Notes: generated by a model from the sequence alone, not told the origin. Counted from the first letter of the stretch, positions 38,001 through 49,880 are shown. The stretch: DNA of 64,000 nt from Saccharina japonica (GCA_008828725.1 MEHQ01002400.1:334217-398216); one strand, 5' to 3'. Made by a program: numbers and translations.

Positions 38001-38340
38001 TCCCCTAGATAGTACCGCCTCATTACACACAAGTTCAAGGTCAACCAGAGGTTGCCCACTCCGTTCCGTGAAGACCCGAGACACCAACCCACCTCGGTGT
38101 GTCCTCCACACCACAACCACATAAGAGAGAACCTGCCAGGGGCTCCGCCCCACACTGCGGCGAAAAATAAAGGTTGCCTGCCCAAAAACGCGTGTTGCGC
38201 TGCGCGCAACCAGCCTCGCGGCGACTCTATGTAACATGTTGCGGAAAACGGTTATTTTGGCGAAATGTTGTGCCAGCGCAACAGCGCAACACCTAATTAA
38301 TGCCCTGGTATAATATGTGCATGCATGACACAGACAGATA
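35030..38340. other. Compositionally distinct block without recognised genes
   Basis: This block lacks the homopolymers and MITEs that crowd the rest of the window. At its left it has GC-rich palindromic sequence (35280-35370: GCAGGGGCCCTTCGGGGGCC, then its near inverse). At its right it has GTTGCGC..GCGCAAC words (38185-38295), a GGCTCCGCC palindrome (38138) and two copies of CGCCGCCCGCTACGCTCGCG at 38401 and 38611. Open frames are all under about 125 residues and match nothing I recognise. It could be a foreign insertion, an organelle-derived tract or a decayed element. I cannot decide. Confidence 0.5.
35590..36010 (-). repeat. Three repeats with tRNA-like 5' halves
   Basis: GAGGGTATTA(A/C)CGCTGAGCTA then TAGGGGTAAAAGATCGATCG then ATTACCCAGCTCAGGGTAAT occurs at 35597-35669 and 35666-35734, and a third copy at 35930-36000. 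In the third, the minus strand reads CCCCTATAGCTCAGCAGGTA and later ACACGGGTTCGAATCTCACT. That is a D-arm-like start and a T-loop GGTTCGAATC. The stems do not pair well, so this is a tRNA-like remnant rather than a functional tRNA. Confidence 0.5.
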
Positions 38341-38344
38341 CGAT

Positions 38345-39180
38345 ATAGGTCGTACCAGAAGATATGTTACATACAAGGGCTCCGCTGCGCGGGCGGCTAA
38401 CGCCGCCCGCTACGCTCGCGGAAGGAATAATAGAACCAAATGTGAAAAGGGTAAAAGAGGAGCATATATTATTGTAGCTGCAACTGGCGACTTGATAATG
38501 CCAAGAGCTCCATATGTATGACGGCAAATACAGGACAAAAACGATAGTGGTGAACAACACGAAAAAATATCGCTAAAAGAAAGCAAAGCTTCGCTCCGAG
38601 GACGGTTGACGCCGCCCGCTACGCTCGCGCAAGGAAAGGGGCAGAAGAAGTCCACTATGTGTAAAGACCGACTTGAAAAGGCCAAAGAGATTCATGGTGC
38701 AATGCAACGAAATACTTATTGCTGTACGCAACTGAACGTACAGTACCCGTCTACTACTGCTGTATTGTGATGCATGAGTACTGGTATGCGGCATGTATGT
38801 GGCAAAGCAACTATCATACCTGTACGGCGACAGCAGTTGTACACCACAAACAAAGCAAAAAACACAAAGAACAAACGAACGTACAGGCGACTTGCAAAAG
38901 TATACGACAGTAGATCTCCATACTCCAGGACAACAAAGCTGTATGTTCGAAAGGAAGAGAAAGCACAGCAACATGGCTCGCAGGACGGCGCTGCGCTGGC
39001 TGCTAGGGGTGTGAATTGTGCCTTTTTCGTGACTGCTATGTGTGGTAGTACAACAACAGCAGTAGTAGTAGTACCTTCGATCTTTATATATATAGAGAGA
39101 GTATGAAAGAGAAAGCACAGCATAGCACGAGCGTCAATCAAGTTGTACAAAAATCCACAAAACTGAGAAAGACGTACATT
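38345..39180. other. Non-coding stretch with GC palindromes and AT-rich sequence
   Basis: Contains the two CGCCGCCCGCTACGCTCGCG words and several ACAGCAGT/ACTGCTGT words (38755, 38841, 39055). No splice-bounded coding segment identified. Confidence 0.35.
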
Positions 39181-39225
39181 ACGTACTCGTACTCGAACAA
39201 AACGCTCCCCGCCCACCCGCGATCA

Positions 39226-39341
39226 CCTCGCCATCGATTCGGTCCGGGTCGAGCTCTACTGCCTCTCTGCCCCAGTGAGCCCCGTGGCCCACCTCGCGTG
39301 AAGCCCGGTACTCACAGTGGCTCTCGTTCGCCCGCTCGAGG
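39226..39341 (-). CDS. Possible minus-strand exon, unknown product
   Basis: The minus strand has CATCAG acceptor-like sequence, then an open segment NLERANESHCEYRASREVGH, then GAHWGREAVELDPDRIDGE, then GTGATC as a possible donor. The amino-acid mix is protein-like but I recognise no family. An alternative donor GTGAGT lies inside it. Treat as a candidate only. Confidence 0.2.
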
Positions 39342-40363
39342 TTGCTGATGCCTCTGTAAAAATAATGTTTGTTCGATAAATAAAGCACCGCTTGAACTTG
39401 GCTTAAATGTTCTTTTATTACAGACAAAACGATAATTATAATGTCGGACATACTGGATTCATTGCAGCAGCAGCAACAGCAAGGACCTTCATGCTCCCCT
39501 CGTGTCTCGATGGAGACGCCACGCCTAGCCACGAAAAAGCGACCGCGCTCCTTCTGACCCCACCTCTACTGGCCAGCGCCCTCCCATACCCGCGATAGTG
39601 CCGGGCTCGCACGCGCTGTCGTGCTCACTGGGTACACGCAGGAACCCGAAACCGGAAGAAAAGGGAAACATGATCTCGCCGACAAAGTAAAAACTGGTAC
39701 CATAGGAAACAGGAAGCAGCAAGTAACGAAAATAGGAGAAAACAAAGAAAGCCAAGAACCTCCGCAAGGCAAGTAACTTCTGCTTCGGCAATTAGAGGCT
39801 GAGAGTGGCTGTGAGGTGCCAAGATATGCCGAGGAAAGCTTCCGAACCAAAGAAGATAAAGCTATGTATGTCTATAATATGATATTTGGAAATATTTGGA
39901 AAAAACACAAACAACAAACGTCACCGGTTTTTTCTCATGAATTTTATTTTTATTTTTTTAGAGTCGTTGACCAAGTACTTATGTTCTCTTCCTACATGTG
40001 GAAGGTAGAGCACACATCACGCGGCCGAAACGACGCATCGTCCACCTTGCAAAAACTGTGAGTATCGACCACGCGTATGTATGTACTCGTAGAGTTCGAA
40101 CGGTCGTGGTCGAAGTCACAGCTCCCAGTGTACCACACTACTAGTACACAAAAACGAAAAACGAAAAAGTTTTCGAAAACGTTTTCGAAAATATTTAAAC
40201 AAAAATCAAAAATCAGATTTTTACATACGTAGAGACTTCACAGGCGTTTACGGGTCGGACAAAATCCAAAAAAAAGTTGTTGCACCAGAGGCACACTTTG
40301 CGTGCCTCGGCCTGTGCGTTGCTGCCTGTTGCACCAGACAGAGCCTACACCTCCCAGTGTACC

Positions 40364-40556
40364 ATGTTGCGGGCTCCCATCTCCCATGCTCTTCGAGCCT
40401 CCCGTCGTCGCGCTGTAGCGGCGGTGTCGCTCGAGGCCGCGGGCTTGCAGGTCGGCAGGGCGCTTGTTGCATCGTCTCGGACAAGCGGAAAAGGAGATAC
40501 TGCTGATAGCCTCAACTCGATGTTGATGCTGGCGTCTGTTGCCGCTGTTGGGGCAG
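40364..40556 (+). CDS. First exon of a probable mitochondrial-targeted protein
   Basis: ATG at 40364, 64 codons plus one base, then GTAAGG donor at 40557. The leader MLRAPISHALRASRRRAVAA is rich in Arg, Ala, Ser and Leu with no acidic residues, as in mitochondrial presequences. It is followed by SLNSMLMLASVAAVGAG, which may begin a membrane segment. In-frame ATG codons upstream (MLHQRHTLRASACALLPVAP) would extend it, but the start at 40364 gives the most typical presequence. Downstream exons (phase 1 acceptor) were not found. The 3' half of this exon appears again at 42477-42573 because of a contig-overlap duplication. Confidence 0.5.
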
Positions 40557-41509
40557 GTAAGGGAGGAGGGGAGGGGGGCTCGAAAGGTCAAATCTATTGG
40601 TTTTTAATCGCTGTGAGTGGAAGGGTATGGGAAAAGTAGGTGCTGAGCGAACGATGGAGACGCGTTGCTTGTGTGCGTGTGTGTCGTGTGTCGAGGCTCA
40701 CAGCAAGCAGGTTGATGTATGGAGATGGACGCTGCTTCCTCTATTTTGTAGTCTAGATTGTAGACAGACGTCCTTGGTGCTACGAGTATGTACGTACAGC
40801 AGTACGTACAATAAGGGGCTTTGTGAGATGGCCACGCAGGCTTGAGTCTACAGCAGTAGTAGGCCTCGTGGCAGCGTACAGCCTAGCTTAGCTTACGCAG
40901 TCTACGCGTGTCGTCGTATGAGTATTACCAGGTACCAGTACGATACAAGAAGCTATCATATCATACGTGCACCACGGTGTTTGAGGGTTGTACGATGTAT
41001 GAGATGGCTTTGCGTACGGACTTACCTGGTAGGCTTGAGTCTACAGCAGCAAGTAGGTCTCGTGGCTAGCGTCAAGCTTAGCTCACGCACTCTAAACTAC
41101 AGAGTACGAGCACGCAAGATGCCTCGTTCGTCGTACGTACGCAACAGTTTTTGAGGGCTGGATGAAGCGTGCTCACGAAGAAGGCCTCTGAAGCCTTGAA
41201 GTTGTCACTGCGGTCTTGAAAGCATAGCATGGCTATTAATAGGCACCCTGGTTGAAGACTACCGGCCTTTATACTCCCCAGGTCACCAAGTGTGTGTTGC
41301 TCTCGTGTAGTACCCTTAAATCTATAAAGCCAACGCCGTCCGATATGACTTGGACGAAACAAGGTGGCAGAGTGCAGAGAGGCACCATGTCAACCTCGGT
41401 CAATCTCAATCTCAATCCCAATCAGACCGTGCAGAGGCACACCACCATGTCAAGCCCAGTCTCCATCAAATCGAGCAGAGGCACGAACCACCCCAGCCGC
41501 TGAGTAGGG

Positions 41510-42165
41510 TATTGACTCTACAGTAGTAGGGGTACCCGGGTATGTAATCGAGTATGGCCAAAAACAACCAAGTTTGGTACCCTGGAACCGCAGTCGCTAA
41601 GTACGAGTAGGTTGTTTACTCTGGAGGTACCCGGGTACACACCCGAGTATGACCAAAGCAACCAGGTTTGGTAACCGGGTATCACAGATCTCTGAGTGGG
41701 GTATTTACTCTGGGGGTACCCGGGTTCATACCCGAGTATGACCAAACCAACCAGGTTTGGTAGCCAGGTACCCCAGATGGCTGAGTACGGTATTTACTCT
41801 TGGGGTACCCGGCTACATACTCGAGTATGATCAAATTGACCAGTTTTGGTATCCAGGTACCCCAGATAGCTGAGTAGAGTATTTACTCTGAGAGTACCCG
41901 GGTACATCCCCGAGTATGACCAAAGCATCCAGGTTTGGTACCTGGTTACCCCAGACTGCTAAATAGGGTATTTAATATGGGGGTACCCGGGTACATTCCC
42001 CCGAGTATGACCAAACCAACCTGGTTTGGCAGCCGGGTATCCCAGATCGCTGATCAAGGTATTTACTCTGGGGTACTCGGGTATATACCCGAGTGTGACC
42101 AAAACAACCAGGCTTGGTATCCGGATACCCCAGAGGGTATTCCCTACTATTAAAAACAGATGTCC
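41510..42165. repeat. About 82-bp tandem repeat with GGGTACCCGGGTA palindromes
   Basis: Eight units of GTATTTACTCTGGGGGTACC, CGGGTACATACCCGAGTATG, ACCAAACCAACCAGGTTTGG and TACCCAGATCGCTGAG. Each unit has two hairpin-forming palindromes (GTACCCGGGTAC and CCAACCTGGTTTGG types). The same array is at 43527-44182 in the overlap copy. Confidence 0.88.
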
Positions 42166-42249
42166 TTGCACAAATTCTTGCAAGTTGTGCTGGAGATCAA
42201 CACTCAAGACACCAACAAAACAAAACAAAACTGCATCTCTCGTCCCTCC

Positions 42250-42366
42250 CGTTCCCCTCGGAGGTGTCTCTATCAGGAGTAGGAATGGTGCTCCGTCTCG
42301 GAAGGGATGCGTGGTCAATGGTCAAAAGACTAAGGCAAGCAACAAATGAGTACCCCCGCCCCCCCT
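42250..42366 (+). mobile_element. LINE 3'-end fragment with poly-C tail
   Basis: GGAGGTGTCTCTATCAGGAG, TCTCGGAAGGGATGCGTGGT and AAATGAGTACC with a C-run. The overlap copy is at 44267-44385. Confidence 0.85.
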
Positions 42367-44454
42367 ATACATAGATTCTGCTAGACAACTATGGGTTGGC
42401 GTCGAGTGGCAACGACGCTGTAAAACAAGCCACCAGACTTTAGACATGAAACTACTGAGCTAACCAGTTTTTTTTNGCGCTTGTTGCATCGTCTCGGACA
42501 AGCGGAAAAGGAGATACTGCTGATAGCCTCAACTCGATGTTGATGCTGGCGTCTGTTGCCGCTGTTGGGGCAGGTAAGGGAGGAGGGGAGGGGGGCTCGA
42601 AAGGTCAAATCTATTGGTTTTTAATCGCTGTGAGTGGAAGGGTATGGGAAAAGTAGGTGCTGAGCGAACGATGGAGACGCGTTGCTTGTGTGCGTGTGTG
42701 TCGTGTGTCGAGGCTCACAGCAAGCAGGTTGATGTATGGAGATGGACGCTGCTTCCTCTATTTTGTAGTCTAGATTGTAGACAGACGTCCTTGGTGCTAC
42801 GAGTATGTACGTACAGCAGTACGTACAATAAGGGGCTTTGTGAGATGGCCACGCAGGCTTGAGTCTACAGCAGTAGTAGGCCTCGTGGCAGCGTACAGCC
42901 TAGCTTAGCTTACGCAGTCTACGCGTGTCGTCGTATGAGTATTACCAGGTACCAGTACGATACAAGAAGCTATCATATCATACGTGCACCACGGTGTTTG
43001 AGGGTTGTACGATGTATGAGATGGCTTTGCGTACGGACTTACCTGGTAGGCTTGAGTCTACAGCAGCAAGTAGGTCTCGTGGCTAGCGTCAAGCTTAGCT
43101 CACGCACTCTAAACTACAGAGTACGAGCACGCAAGATGCCTCGTTCGTCGTACGTACGCAACAGTTTTTGAGGGCTGGATGAAGCGTGCTCACGAAGAAG
43201 GCCTCTGAAGCCTTGAAGTTGTCACTGCGGTCTTGAAAGCATAGCATGGCTATTAATAGGCACCCTGGTTGAAGACTACCGGCCTTTATACTCCCCAGGT
43301 CACCAAGTGTGTGTTGCTCTCGTGTAGTACCCTTAAATCTATAAAGCCAACGCCGTCCGATATGACTTGGACGAAACAAGGTGGCAGAGTGCAGAGAGGC
43401 ACCATGTCAACCTCGGTCAATCTCAATCTCAATCCCAATCAGACCGTGCAGAGGCACACCACCATGTCAAGCCCAGTCTCCATCAAATCGAGCAGAGGCA
43501 CGAACCACCCCAGCCGCTGAGTAGGGTATTGACTCTACAGTAGTAGGGGTACCCGGGTATGTAATCGAGTATGGCCAAAAACAACCAAGTTTGGTACCCT
43601 GGAACCGCAGTCGCTAAGTACGAGTAGGTTGTTTACTCTGGAGGTACCCGGGTACACACCCGAGTATGACCAAAGCAACCAGGTTTGGTAACCGGGTATC
43701 ACAGATCTCTGAGTGGGGTATTTACTCTGGGGGTACCCGGGTTCATACCCGAGTATGACCAAACCAACCAGGTTTGGTAGCCAGGTACCCCAGATGGCTG
43801 AGTACGGTATTTACTCTTGGGGTACCCGGCTACATACTCGAGTATGATCAAATTGACCAGTTTTGGTATCCAGGTACCCCAGATAGCTGAGTAGAGTATT
43901 TACTCTGAGAGTACCCGGGTACATCCCCGAGTATGACCAAAGCATCCAGGTTTGGTACCTGGTTACCCCAGACTGCTAAATAGGGTATTTAATATGGGGG
44001 TACCCGGGTACATTCCCCCGAGTATGACCAAACCAACCTGGTTTGGCAGCCGGGTATCCCAGATCGCTGATCAAGGTATTTACTCTGGGGTACTCGGGTA
44101 TATACCCGAGTGTGACCAAAACAACCAGGCTTGGTATCCGGATACCCCAGAGGGTATTCCCTACTATTAAAAACAGATGTCCTTGCACAAATTCTTGCAA
44201 GTTGTGCTGGAGATCAACACTCAAGACACCAACAAAACAAAACAAAACTGCATCTCTCGTCCCTCCCGTTCCCCTCGGAGGTGTCTCTATCAGGAGTAGG
44301 AATGGTGCTCCGTCTCGGAAGGGATGCGTGGTCAATGGTCAAAAGACTAAGGCAAGCAACAAATGAGTACCCCCGCCGCCCCCTATACATCAGATTCTGC
44401 TAGACAACCATGGGTTGGCGTCGAGTGGCAACGACGCTGTAAAACAAGCCACCA

Positions 44455-44820
44455 GACTTTAGACATGAAACTACTGAGCTAACCAGTTTTTTTTCCTCAT
44501 ATCAAAACACAAACCGGACATAGACATGCAATTACTAAACTCACCAGTTTTTTTTCCTCATATCAAAACACAAACCGGATATAGGCATGAAATTACTAAA
44601 CTAACCAGTTTTTTTTTTCATATCAAAACACAAACCGGAAATAGACATGAAATTACTAAACTAACCAGTTTTGTTTTCCACTTATCAAAACACAAACCGG
44701 ATATAGACATGAAACTACTCAACTAACCAGTTTTTTTTTCTCATATCAAAACATAAACCGGACATAGACATGAACTTACTAAACTAACCAGTTTTTTTTC
44801 CAAATATCAAAACCCAAACC
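44455..44820. repeat. 58-60 bp tandem repeat
   Basis: Seven units of AGACATGAAATTACTAAACT, AACCAGTTTTTTTTCTCATA and TCAAAACACAAACCGGATAT. Low divergence between units suggests recent expansion. Confidence 0.88.
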
Positions 44821-45010
44821 ACACACTTAGTGTATATCTACTCCCATATCGTACCAGGTAAGAACAGCAAAACCTTGAAACATAGACAAAAAACCTAGCA
44901 TGAAGGAGGACCACCTTACATGCACGCACATAGATACAGCAAGGTCACCCCGACATGTTCAATTCACATGAAGGTTGGGGTCTCGTGGTGAGATACCCGG
45001 AAAAACTTAC

Positions 45011-45284
45011 CGATTTCCATTGGGCGGTGGAAATCTGGTCTGTCATCGTCCTGAACCCCTGAAAGTTGGTGCACATACCATGCGCCAAATGAAGGGGAGG
45101 GGTGGATGATGCATGGCATTAAGTCAGGCTTATTGAACTCATGAAACAAACGCTTTGCCATTGACCGACCACACGACCAAAGAGACGGAACACCAAGCGG
45201 TACGTAGATATATTGACATCTTGAACGATAGAAGCCGGTACAAAGTGTAGGGGGATCGTTGGCCAAGCTTTCGGCAGCGAAGGT
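45011..45284 (-). CDS. Possible 91-codon minus-strand exon, unknown product
   Basis: On the minus strand a GTAG acceptor precedes TFAAESLANDPPTLCTGFYR, the frame stays open through CGRSMAKRLFHEFNKPDLMP and WYVHQLSGVQDDDRPDFHRP, and a consensus GTAAGT donor follows MEIG. Length (274 bp), splice sites and composition suggest a true exon of a gene transcribed leftwards. No family recognised. It lies just upstream of the LINE and could instead be part of that element's antisense 5' region. Confidence 0.3.
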
Positions 45285-45742
45285 CTACTCGGGAGCATTA
45301 GTGGGGTAGCTACCCATGGTGAAACGTGCATACGATGGAGGCAAGCGACGTACGGGGCATCCCGATGCGTGAGTGAGACTTTGCGTTATGCAAGCCGTCC
45401 TTGAACCTTGCACGGTAAAAATGACCTCCCTGGAGGAAAGTAACCAGTACAGCAGCGGGGCAAGAAGATAGAAGATACGGTCGTGGGACGCCAGGATGGT
45501 TACCATGTAGATCGCCTGACACAAACGTGGGGCACTTGTGTTAAGGGTGTTGAACTTGGCTCCAGGCTATGAGCCCGTGTTGGAGACACTATTTAGTGTG
45601 GTGCGCCGGCAAAAGAACTGGAAGACACCAGACCCTCAACGAGTACTAGGATTGGGAAGTCCCAGTAACTTGAACATTTCCCACTACAAACACGAACAAA
45701 AACAAGCTGGAGATAGTCTCGGAAGAGATTCAGAGAAAAACG

Positions 45743-46252
45743 GTGAGGCAGGGTAGGTGGAGTAAGAAAGACTGGAAGGGTAAAGTACTAGTAGTGCTGG
45801 TATTCGGAGTTCCTAGCGACATGACGAGAATAGAGTTCAAGAGGAAGTGCGACGAAGTAGGACTATACTGCTTTGCATTAGGACAAGTAGAAAGGGGGGG
45901 AGAGCATTTTCGTGTCTCGCTTAAACCGAAAGCGAGCATGGAGTGGCAGAGGTTAGAGACAGAAAAAGTGTCGGCATGGGCTAGAAGACTAGGGTGGAGG
46001 GTATGTATAGCTAATGGAATAGCGAATCTAAGACGTAGTCCTAGGGTGAACGAAGGAAAGCGGATGCAGGGAACAGTAAGTGGCCCAAAGGGAATGACAA
46101 AGAAACACAGCAGTGGCGTAGAGCAAGAAGACAAAACCGGAAACGGAAACAGTAAGAAAGCTCAAAGAAAAGAACACAGAAGTAGCAACGAAGGAGAAAA
46201 AACGAAAGACAAGAGTCGAGCGAACAGTGAAACGAAGAAGCTGAGAATATAA
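45743..46252 (+). CDS. LINE ORF1-like protein
   Basis: The frame reads SKKDWKGKVLVVLVFGVPSD, then a segment EFKRKCDEVGLYCF..FRVSLKPKASMEWQRLETE that resembles an RRM/ORF1 fold (beta strand with V-F-G-V-P, later FRVSLK). A Lys/Glu/Asn-rich tail ends TKKLRI at a TAA (46250-46252). The next codon after the stop is Ser of the endonuclease start SWNVCG in the same frame. The TAA is therefore either an ORF1/ORF2 boundary or a disabling mutation. An open frame continues upstream of 45743 without a clear start. Confidence 0.65.
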   Translation: MRQGRWSKKDWKGKVLVVLVFGVPSDMTRIEFKRKCDEVGLYCFALGQVERGGEHFRVSLKPKASMEWQRLETEKVSAWARRLGWRVCIANGIANLRRSPRVNEGKRMQGTVSGPKGMTKKHSSGVEQEDKTGNGNSKKAQRKEHRSSNEGEKTKDKSRANSETKKLRI

Positions 46253-49200
46253 TCATGGAACGTATGTGGATTCGCCACGGAAGCGCGCAAGAGGATAGAA
46301 ATAGCCGAACAAGTAAGTGAGCGCGACCTAGACATAGTGGGAATTCAAGAGTCGTGGGAAAAAGAGGGGGGGGAAATAGGATGCACAATTGGAGAGTACG
46401 CATGGATAGGGAAAAAGAGAAAGGGACAGAACGAGAAGAATAGGGGGGCGGGGGGAGTAGGATTCCTAGCCAAAGAATTCCTGTGTGGCATAATAGAAGT
46501 GATCGAAGACACGAAGTTCGACGAAAACATCTGGATAAAGATACCAGGGGAGAGGGGAGCGAAATATTATTTCTTAGGAAACATCTATATGCCCCCAGAG
46601 TCGAAGAGTACGGTAAAATATATACAGAAGAAGTTCGGAGAAATAGCAGTAGATGTACAAAAAATATAAAAGACAAGGAGAAGTAGTACTAGTCGGAGAT
46701 TTTAACTCAAGAATTGGGAAGGCAAGCAACCCGAACGAGAACATTGGACAGTATGGGGGAGTAACAAAGAATAAGAACGGGGAAGAGATGCTGAAGTTCC
46801 TTAACTACAATGAGATGAAGACTCTGAACGGTAGAGTAAAAAAGCCAGAGCCAGAATGGACTAGACAGTGCATACAAAAGGGAGAAAGCTCCGTTCTTGA
46901 CTTTATAGTGGTAGAAAATGGAAGTAGTAAGGAAACGGAAGTGCATGTATGCGCGGCGGACGTAGGAACTACGGATCACTGCCTAATATGGACAGACAGC
47001 CAGCAGACGAGAGTTATCAAAAATAGGCGCGGTAGGAAATTGTACAGATGGCGAATAGATAAACTAGAAGTAAAGGAAAAACGGGAAGAGTTCCAAGAAG
47101 AGATGACTAAAAATGCAGAGCATTTTTCCGATCTGCTGGAAAGCATAGGTACGACAAAGAACAGTATAGAGAGAGAGATAATGCAGGAGCGAGGATAATA
47201 GAAGGATGGGANAAATTGGTNAAGACCACAGCAAGTAAAGTAATAGGAAAGAAGTTGATAATATGCAATAGAGCAGTAAAATGGTGGGATGACGAAGTAA
47301 AAGAGGCTATAGGAGTAAGGAGAAAGGCACACGCAAGATACGCATCGAGCAAAACTACGTCAGGATGGAGGAGTATGGTATTGCTAGAAATAAAGTAAAA
47401 AAGGTGGTTGAGAAGAAGAAGAAAGGGGTATGGAAAGACGTAGTTACTAAAACGAATGAAGACTTTGATGGCGGGATGAAGCAGATGTGGGTAGGGATAA
47501 AAGGGATACTAGGCAAGCAAGCAGGAGAGGCAGATACGGGGATAGCTACATTAAGAGCACAGAACGGTAAAATGGTTAGTAGTTCGAAGGGGAAAAGGGA
47601 AGTACTTGTAGAGCATTACCGCAAGCTAGGGACGCCCACAACCAACGAAACGTTCGACAAAGAATTTGAGAAAGATATCAACGCGTGGGCGGAGGCGAAC
47701 GTAGATGCATCAGAAAGGGAAGACAGTGGTTCAGAAGGGTTACAGGGAGAGTTCACAAGAGAAGAAGTTAAGAAGTGTGTAGCTAAACTTAAGAATAGAA
47801 AGGCAGCAGGGGCAGACCAAATAGTTAATGAATTTATGAAGTACGGGGGAGAAGGAATGCTTACCATGATGGTTAAGTTGTATAACTGGATATGGAAAAA
47901 CGAGTACGCACCTAAGAGATGGAGAGAAGGAGTAGTAGTAAACTTGTTTAAGAAAGGAGACAAGGCTGACCCGGGTAACTATAGGGGAATAACGCTACTA
48001 AGCACTGTAGGTAAAACGTTCTGTAAGATTTTGAACGATAGAATGGGAACAATGATGGAGAAGGAAGAAAAGATTAGCGAAGGGCAAGCAGGATTTAGGC
48101 CAAACCGTAGCTGCGTCGACCATGTGTACACATTAGGTAAGATAATCCAAGGCAGGAAAGACGCGGGGCTAACAACGTACTGTTTCTTTTTAGATGTACA
48201 GAAGGCCTACGATACAGTATGGAGAAATGGGCTGTGGAAAAAGTTGTGGGAAATAGGGATAAGAGGAAAGATGTGGAGAATGATGAAGAAGATGACGGAA
48301 TGTGCGAGAAGTGCTGTGATGTTGGACGGGGAAATATCGAAGTACGTTGATATCCTACAGGGAGTTGCCCAGGGATGTACGCTATCACCTAACCTATTCA
48401 AGGTATACATTAATGACATGATAGTAGCAGTAGAAGCAGCATCGCAGGGAGTCACGGTGGGGGAAGATACGGTGTCGGGATTGATGTTTGCTGATGATTT
48501 CGTTTGCATATCAGAAACACCCGAAGGACTGCAGAAACAAATAGAGAAGGCAATCGAGTACACCAGGAAGTGGAGAGTGACGGCGAACGTAAAAAAGTGC
48601 GCAGTAGTTGTATGTAACGAAGATAAGGAGAGTCCGGTAACTTGTAAGTGGAAGTGGGGAGAAGATGAATTACCGATCGTAGACCAGTATACGTAGCTTG
48701 GCGTAGAAATCTCAAAAGATTGCTCTTGGGATGCACACATAAATAAAATAATAGGCAAGGGTAAGGCACATGTAGGCAAGATGGAAGCAGTCCTAACAGA
48801 CTCGCACCTTGACACTAGAATTAAGAGATGTATACTGATGAATGTGATTGTACCAAAGCTAGAATATGCAGGAGAAGTATGGGAAGGGAACGCGAAGCTC
48901 GTAAAACAGCTGGAAACAGTACAGATGACAGCAGCTAAAAAAGTACTAGGATGCTCAAGTACGACGAGTAATACAGTATTGAGAGCAGAACTGGGAATGT
49001 ACCCACTTAAGACAAATAGAGACGTGCGTAAGTTGAAATGGCAATATAAAGTAAAGAACATGCCAAATAAGAGGTTGCCAGCCATAGCCGATAAAGCTGT
49101 ATGGGAGAAAGTAACCAAAGGGCGAGCTGGAATAAGGTGGGATAGCGTAGTCGAGAAAGTATGGAAGGAAATAGGAAACCAAAAAGAGACGCTGGCCATA

Positions 49201-49824
49201 GAGAAATTTAGCGGATACAAGACAGAAGTGAAAGAAAGGATAGAAAGAAGGGAAAGGCTAGCACTGAGAAAGAAGGTGGAAGGGGAAGAACACTTAGAGA
49301 TGTACGGGGGGTTGAGAGAAGGAATAGGAATGAAAAGGTATCTGCACGGCCCAATGGACTTCGCGAAAAAGCTGAAACTGCGATTTCGTGTAGGGGACCT
49401 GGACCTGCCAGAAAGAAGGAGGAGGTATACCAGTAGCCGGGAGGAGGAGGAAGTAGAGGCACAGATGTGCCCATGTGGCAAAGCCATAGAGAGTAGAGTT
49501 CACATAGTGGGAGAATGTGAAAGGTACAAGGAGGAAAGGGATGTGCTAGAGGAGGAGATGGGGAAAATAGACGAGTGTGACATGGAGCAGTTTGGTACAC
49601 TAAATAGTAGCGAGAAAACGATCGCTATCTTAGGAGATAGATGGTGGCCACAGGCGGCGAAGCAGGAAGGGGATAAGATTAGCAAAAGGTTTCTCTGTAA
49701 TATATGGAAACAACGTAATGAGCGCCCAAGTGTTGGAGGTGTCTCTATTAGGAGTAGGAACGGTGCTCCGTCTCGAAAGGGATGCGTGGTCAATGGTCAA
49801 ATGACTAAGGCAAGCAACAAATGA
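46253..49824 (+). pseudogene. LINE ORF2: endonuclease, reverse transcriptase, Cys/His motif; disabled
   Basis: The endonuclease motifs are SWNVCG, VGIQESW, GDFNSRIG, SVLDFIV and TDHCLIW, as in apurinic-type LINE nucleases. A one-base frameshift at an A-run (about 46660-46670) separates QES from GDFN. Further frame breaks lie near 47195-47220 (two Ns, 47212 and 47221) and 47370. The reverse transcriptase (47365-48693) has NYRGITLLSTVGKTFCKIL, QAGFRPNRSCVDHV, FLDVQKAYDTVW, QGCTLSPNLFKVYINDM and the catalytic MFADDF box. A TAG at 48694 stands where the family has Y-x-LGV. The frame then resumes LGVEISKDCSWDAHINKI and reaches the Cys/His motif CPCGKAIESRVHIVGEC (about 49469-49520). The last codons (CVVNGQMTKASNK) overlap the 3' terminal repeat. 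Enzyme inactive as written. Confidence 0.88.
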
Positions 49825-49827
49825 GTA

Positions 49828-49829
49828 CG

Positions 49830-49880
<51 letters not shown>

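Larger units (their letters stand above)
40460..42475. repeat. Unmerged contig overlap, copy 1 (copy 2 is 42477-44490)
   Basis: From GCGCTTGTTGCATCGTCTCG (40460) to GAGCTAACCAGTTTTTTTT (about 42475) the sequence recurs at a 2017-bp offset. Only a few differences are seen near the end (CCCCCTATACATAGATT against CCCCCTATACATCAGATT). The junction is a single N at 42476 after a T-run. Copy 1 ends exactly there, while copy 2 continues into the 58-bp array. Confidence 0.85.

Noticed and set aside
41510..42165. CRISPR array
   Set aside because: Repeats are contiguous without unique spacers, the locus is eukaryotic, and no Cas genes are present.
48207..49487. 426-residue minus-strand frame
   Set aside because: It is antisense to the reverse transcriptase and C-terminal region of the LINE, which has clear catalytic motifs on the plus strand.
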